From positions 1 through 22,981 of IMG/VR virus record IMGVR_UViG_3300025138_006795: DNA of 22,981 bases; one strand, given 5' to 3'. The DNA is from a virus. Position numbers and translations under genes: made by a program. Below are positions 20,295-22,981 of the stretch, in pieces; the first letter of the stretch is position 1; each line of letters opens with the position of its first letter. Under the pieces are notes generated by a model. It saw nothing but the letters and a program-made list of their open reading frames with translations, ran no database searches and was not told the DNA's origin.

Positions 20295-20963
20295 ATGAAA
20301 GCATTTTTAAGAGCATACACACAGCCATACGAATCTCCAGCTTTGGGTGATCTACAAGAATTTGTTGCATTTTGCGCTAGGGTATCAAATCCTTCAAATC
20401 AAATCAATAGTGCTACTAGTGAAAAACTTATTAGATATTTAATTAAACATCAACATTGGTCTCCACTTGAAATGGTTTCTGCTACAATGGAAATTGAAAC
20501 TACAAGAGATATTGCTAGACAACTTTTGCGCCATAGATCATTTTCGTTTCAAGAGTTTTCTCAAAGATACGCTAACGTTGATGAATTTGGTGACAATATG
20601 TTTGAACTTTGTGATGCACGATTGCAAGACACCAAGAACAGACAAAATTCAATTGAAACTGATGATTTAGAACTTCAAAAAGAATGGGTAATTAAGCAAC
20701 AGGCTGTAATTGAAGCAACTAAATCAGCATACGAATGGGCAATAAAAAATGGAATAGCTAAAGAACAAGCAAGAAAAGTTTTGCCTGAAGGTCTTACAAT
20801 GTCGCGTCTGTACGTCAACGGAACTCTAAGATCGTGGATTCATTATATAGAATTGAGAAGCGGAAATGGAACTCAAAAAGAACATATGGAATTGGCTATT
20901 GCATGTGGTGAAGCTATAAGTAAAATATTTCCTTTAGCCGAGGATCTAATGCAAGGAGATTAA
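20295..20963 (+). CDS. thyX: Flavin-dependent thymidylate synthase ThyX
   Basis: This enzyme makes dTMP from dUMP using methylenetetrahydrofolate, FAD and NADPH, and feeds thymidine to phage replication. It has 222 residues from ATG 20295, with AAAGGAA upstream; the open frame from 20253 is not needed. The hallmark RHRxxSxxxxSxR is present as RHRSFSFQEFSQR at residues 79-91. PLEMVSATMEIETTRDIARQLLRHR precedes it. KVLPEGLTMSRLYVNGTLRSWIHYIELR near 155 and the QKEHMELA helix complete the dUMP/FAD site. T4 uses the unrelated Td protein; ThyX is usual in marine relatives. It follows the small helical gene within the gp41 transcription unit. Confidence 0.96.
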   Translation: MKAFLRAYTQPYESPALGDLQEFVAFCARVSNPSNQINSATSEKLIRYLIKHQHWSPLEMVSATMEIETTRDIARQLLRHRSFSFQEFSQRYANVDEFGDNMFELCDARLQDTKNRQNSIETDDLELQKEWVIKQQAVIEATKSAYEWAIKNGIAKEQARKVLPEGLTMSRLYVNGTLRSWIHYIELRSGNGTQKEHMELAIACGEAISKIFPLAEDLMQGD

Positions 20964-20965
20964 AA

Positions 20966-21217
20966 ATGGGAAAAAAACTTTCAACTCATTGGTCTGATAA
21001 CAGTACAGATTATTGCGAAATTCATTTCAGTTATAAAGAAGAATATGCTTATATAAAATATTTTACTGAAGAAGGTATAAAATACTTTGAAGAAACTTTT
21101 CCTAATAATTCTCTTAGATATGTAGAAGATGCTGCTGAAAATTGGGCATTGGGTTATAAAGATTTATCACCGGAACATCATACACAATATACCATGAAAT
21201 TTTCAAAAACTGCTTGA
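20966..21217 (+). CDS. Small acidic hypothetical protein
   Basis: This 83-residue protein is rich in Tyr, Glu and Trp. It starts two bases after the thyX stop with GGAGA upstream. A beta-rich first half (YCEIHFSYKEEYAYIKYF) is followed by a helical acidic half. No family is recognised. Its TGA stop is inside the -35 box of the promoter for the cell-wall hydrolase. Confidence 0.65.
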   Translation: MGKKLSTHWSDNSTDYCEIHFSYKEEYAYIKYFTEEGIKYFEETFPNNSLRYVEDAAENWALGYKDLSPEHHTQYTMKFSKTA

Positions 21218-21241
21218 CAAAATTTTATATTATGATATGAT
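21214..21241 (+). promoter_or_regulatory. Sigma70-type promoter of the SleB-like hydrolase
   Basis: TTGACA (21214-21219) and TATGAT (21236-21241) have a 16-base spacer. The preceding TGA stop lies in the -35 box. The predicted start near 21248 precedes GAGGA and the ATG at 21274. Confidence 0.65.
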
Positions 21242-21273
21242 TTTTAAATAAAGAATCATAATGAGGACACACT

Positions 21274-21873
21274 ATGAAGTTAAAACATATTGGAATAATG
21301 GCATTAAATGCTATAATATGTGCTGGCATAGGATACGCTGCTTATGAAGGACATAAAAGAAATAGTGAAAGTGCCGAAGCAATTGAGATAAGAGCGACAG
21401 AACTAGCTGAAGAATTAGCAGAAGCGGAGGCAGAAAAGTCTCGCGTGAAAGCTGAAAGAATTGAGCAATTAACTTGTTTAGCAACAAATATATATTATGA
21501 AACTATGGCAGTATCTCTAGTAGATGCTATGGCTGTTACAGATGTTGTTTTAAATAGAGTAGATCATAAAAAATATCCTACAACTCCATGTGAAGTTGTT
21601 CATCAATCATATTTAAATGATAAAGGCGATCCTTTATTAAATAAATGTCAATTTAGTTGGTATTGTGACGGTAAAGCAGACGAACCTCAGAACGCAAAGG
21701 CTTGGGAAAAATCTGTTCGTTATGCTGCTGATATATATCATAAAGGTAACTGGAGAGGTATTACTGAAGGATCAACTCACTATCATGCAACATATGTAAA
21801 CCCTAGCTGGGCAAAGGCTTTTACAAAGATTGCTCAAATAGGAGCGCATATTTTTTATAGACAGGAAAACTAA
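21274..21873 (+). CDS. Cell-wall hydrolase, SleB family, membrane-anchored (likely endolysin)
   Basis: This 199-residue peptidoglycan hydrolase has an N-terminal hydrophobic helix (IGIMALNAIICAGIGYAAY, residues 6-24) that could be a signal anchor. An Ala/Glu-rich coiled coil follows at about 30-66. The SleB (Hydrolase_2) domain begins LTCLATNIYYETM near residue 67, with the Glu of IYYE as the likely catalytic acid, and goes on through VLNRVDHKKYPTTPCEVVHQ, CQFSWYCDG and STHYHATYVNPSWA. SleB-type enzymes are lytic transglycosylases. The anchor resembles signal-arrest-release endolysins, which leave the membrane to lyse the cell. The following gene encodes a small membrane protein that overlaps by one base, so the two may form a lysis unit. 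Confidence 0.9.
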   Translation: MKLKHIGIMALNAIICAGIGYAAYEGHKRNSESAEAIEIRATELAEELAEAEAEKSRVKAERIEQLTCLATNIYYETMAVSLVDAMAVTDVVLNRVDHKKYPTTPCEVVHQSYLNDKGDPLLNKCQFSWYCDGKADEPQNAKAWEKSVRYAADIYHKGNWRGITEGSTHYHATYVNPSWAKAFTKIAQIGAHIFYRQEN

Positions 21874-22046
21874 TGAGTGAAGAACATCAATATTGTACTA
21901 CAAAGGGTTTGGGATGGGCATTTCTTGTACTTGTCTTTATGATATTAGGATTGCCTGTCATTATGCTAATGCTGACAGTAGGTCTTGAAGATTATGGTAT
22001 GTATTGTAACATGAATATTTTACCTTGTTTTGGATTAAACGAATGA
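21873..22046 (+). CDS. Small single-helix membrane protein (holin or lysis partner?)
   Basis: This 57-residue protein starts in a TAATG overlap with the hydrolase gene. It has one long hydrophobic segment at about residues 14-37 (GWAFLVLVFMILGLPVIMLM), a short charged N-terminus and a Cys-containing tail. Coupling to a cell-wall hydrolase and its single helix suggest a holin- or pinholin-like role, but no holin family is recognised. It ends in an ATGA overlap with the next gene. Confidence 0.6.
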   Translation: MSEEHQYCTTKGLGWAFLVLVFMILGLPVIMLMLTVGLEDYGMYCNMNILPCFGLNE

Positions 22047-22237
22047 CACTAATAGTTGATCCACCAAGCGGATGGAAATATGGATTTCCCAAGCCTGTCC
22101 ACGAAGATTATTATCTATTAGAAGATGATTTTAATATGAAACACTGGTTGGTTTCTGAGGGTTATCCTCAGACGGAGATTGATAATCTAGGTAGTAGTTT
22201 TTTTATTAGGACATGGGAAGAAATTGATACGATATGA
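22043..22237 (+). CDS. Conserved small phage protein
   Basis: The protein has 64 residues from ATG 22043, which overlaps the preceding stop. An open TTG frame from 22025 is not preferred. It begins TLIVDPPSGWKYGFPKPV and ends LVSEGYPQTEIDNLGSSFF followed by a Trp-Glu-rich end. I recall the DPPSGWKYGFPKP pattern from many small phage proteins of unknown function. An inverted repeat (TCTGAGG with CCTCAGA, 22154-22172) lies in the middle of the gene. Confidence 0.7.
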   Translation: MTLIVDPPSGWKYGFPKPVHEDYYLLEDDFNMKHWLVSEGYPQTEIDNLGSSFFIRTWEEIDTI

Positions 22238-22319
22238 AAAAATCTGAGAAATATGACACACTATGCAACTGGAAATAATTTTAACCGAATTGAAGGAACT
22301 CTTTAATGGGGGATAAAGG

Positions 22320-22499
22320 ATGAAGTTTAGTAAAAGCGATAGATACGCTAATCAAGACCGTACTAAGATTGAGATGGAAGTTCATGATGAGTCTACACTT
22401 GATGAAGTTCTAGTAGAGTTTCAAAACTTCCTTCGTGCTTGTGGATACGTAATTGAATACAATCAATGTTTAATTTTGGAGGATATAGATAAAATATGA
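22320..22499 (+). CDS. Small hypothetical protein
   Basis: This 59-residue acidic protein starts at ATG 22320 with GGGGGATAAAGG upstream. It has a hydrophilic start and a helix (DEVLVEFQNFLRACGYVIEY), and is similar in style to short phage proteins such as those ending YVIEYNQ. No function is known. It ends in an ATGA overlap with the next gene. Confidence 0.6.
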   Translation: MKFSKSDRYANQDRTKIEMEVHDESTLDEVLVEFQNFLRACGYVIEYNQCLILEDIDKI

Positions 22500-22666
22500 A
22501 AAAACTAAAAAATAAAGTAGTATCATATAGAGTCCACGAATATATCAGACTCTTTGATTTTCATAAACCATTGCTATCACAGATGCCAGTTATTATGTTG
22601 ATTGCAATGATATTTGGTATGTTGTTTCTTGCTATACCTGTAATATACTCAGAAGGTGGACACTAA
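22496..22666 (+). CDS. Small membrane protein
   Basis: This 56-residue protein starts in an ATGA overlap with a GGAGG site about ten bases upstream. It has a basic first half and one hydrophobic helix at about residues 31-50 (PVIMLIAMIFGMLFLAIPVI). The topology is probably N-terminus inside the cell. No family is recognised. Confidence 0.6.
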   Translation: MKKLKNKVVSYRVHEYIRLFDFHKPLLSQMPVIMLIAMIFGMLFLAIPVIYSEGGH

Positions 22667-22915
22667 ATGAGTTTTCTAAACAAGCATAAGAAGGATCAAA
22701 TAAATCCAGAAACAATAATTTATACTAAAAATCCTAGAATTGCTTGTACGGGACAAAATAATGATCATCCTAAAGTTTGGTATAGTGTACCAGAAGTAGG
22801 TGAAGGCTATGTAGTATGTGGATATTGTGATATAAAGTTTGCGAGAGAACCTACAGATAGCTGGGAAGATGAAACTATGAATATTAAAATGACTTCAAGA
22901 GGATTTAATCAATGA
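22667..22915 (+). CDS. CHCC zinc-finger protein (NDUFS6-like)
   Basis: This 82-residue protein starts immediately after the previous stop. The core IACTGQNNDHPKVWYSVPE followed by VVCGYCDIKF has the Cys-His-Cys-Cys ligand set of the zf-CHCC family. That family includes the NDUFS6 subunit of respiratory complex I and small proteins common in alphaproteobacteria. The presence of a host-type gene suggests acquisition from an alphaproteobacterial host. What it binds during infection is unknown. It ends in an ATGA overlap with the last gene. Confidence 0.75.
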   Translation: MSFLNKHKKDQINPETIIYTKNPRIACTGQNNDHPKVWYSVPEVGEGYVVCGYCDIKFAREPTDSWEDETMNIKMTSRGFNQ

Positions 22916-22981
22916 CTACTGGGCCTATAATGGCAATTGTTATTGGCGCCTTTTGTCTCTGTTTTTGGTTTGCAATAATTT
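22912..22981 (+). CDS. Start of a small membrane protein (partial)
   Basis: The frame opens at ATG 22912 in an ATGA overlap and runs off the window. The first 23 residues (MTTGPIMAIVIGAFCLCFWF and on) are almost entirely hydrophobic, so this is a membrane segment or signal peptide. Nothing more can be said. Confidence 0.5.
   Translation, partial: MTTGPIMAIVIGAFCLCFWFAII

Noticed and set aside
22234-22316. Three tiny frames (starting 22234, 22252 and 22263) in the 82-base gap
   Set aside because: They encode 14-17 residues and at least two have no ribosome binding site. The one at 22234 has an ATGA overlap but nothing else in its favour.
1-22981. T4 late promoters (TATAAATA), tRNA genes, CRISPR arrays, integrase or insertion sequences
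   Set aside because: Reading both strands I found no exact TATAAATA before a gene, no cloverleaf, no spaced direct-repeat array and no recombinase or transposase frame.

Overview
The window looks like part of the genome of a marine T4-like myovirus. It has low GC, essentially all genes lie on the + strand, and stop and start codons are packed with ATGA or TAATG overlaps. It carries T4 replication genes: family B DNA polymerase (gp43), UvsX recombinase and the gp41 replicative helicase. It also carries genes typical of marine relatives of T4: hsp20, a MazG-like pyrophosphohydrolase, ThyX, a cytidylyltransferase, and small proteins I recognise from cyano- and pelagiphages. The host cannot be read directly. 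A pseudoazurin, a ROSE-like RNA thermometer, a DUF3563-like protein and a CHCC zinc-finger protein all point to an AT-rich proteobacterium, most likely a marine alphaproteobacterium.

Layout. (1) 1-2918: the end of an upstream gene, then a coupled run of proteins that nearly all start with a T4-type capsid-targeting-like peptide (M-K-x-F-x-x-[YF]-[IL]-x-E). Two of them are paralogues of about 315 residues. They are candidates for proteins packaged in the head. (2) 2919-3960: a perfect sigma70-type promoter, a leader of about 100 nt ending in a ROSE-like RNA-thermometer hairpin, hsp20, small ORFs, and a strong terminator-like hairpin. (3) 3990-4972: a two-helix membrane protein, a secreted pseudoazurin-like blue copper protein, and a conserved small phage protein. 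(4) 5022-8844: gp43, a MazG-like protein and an archaeo-eukaryotic-primase-like protein. (5) 8855-14575: a metabolic cassette of class I fructose-bisphosphate aldolase, cupin, SAM synthetase, a shortened ATP-type PEP carboxykinase, a phosphomannomutase-type HAD enzyme, a cytidylyltransferase and a DNA methyltransferase. (6) 14629-20963: UvsX, two GT-A-like putative glycosyltransferases, zinc-ribbon and other small proteins, gp41 and ThyX. (7) 20966-22981: a SleB-type cell-wall hydrolase and a string of short genes, several of them membrane proteins.

How it may fit together. Polymerase, primase-like protein, recombinase, helicase, MazG and ThyX make up DNA replication and nucleotide supply. 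The metabolic cassette could push carbon from oxaloacetate through PEP towards hexose phosphates and an activated sugar, and could make SAM for the methyltransferase encoded three genes further on. The two glycosyltransferases in the replication block are possible sugar consumers. This pathway view is inference from gene content.

Transcription appears to use at least nine host-sigma70-like promoters, eight with exactly 17-bp spacers. In five of them the -35 hexamer contains the stop codon of the preceding gene. No tRNA gene, CRISPR array, insertion sequence or integrase was seen. Gene-free stretches longer than 300 bases do not occur.
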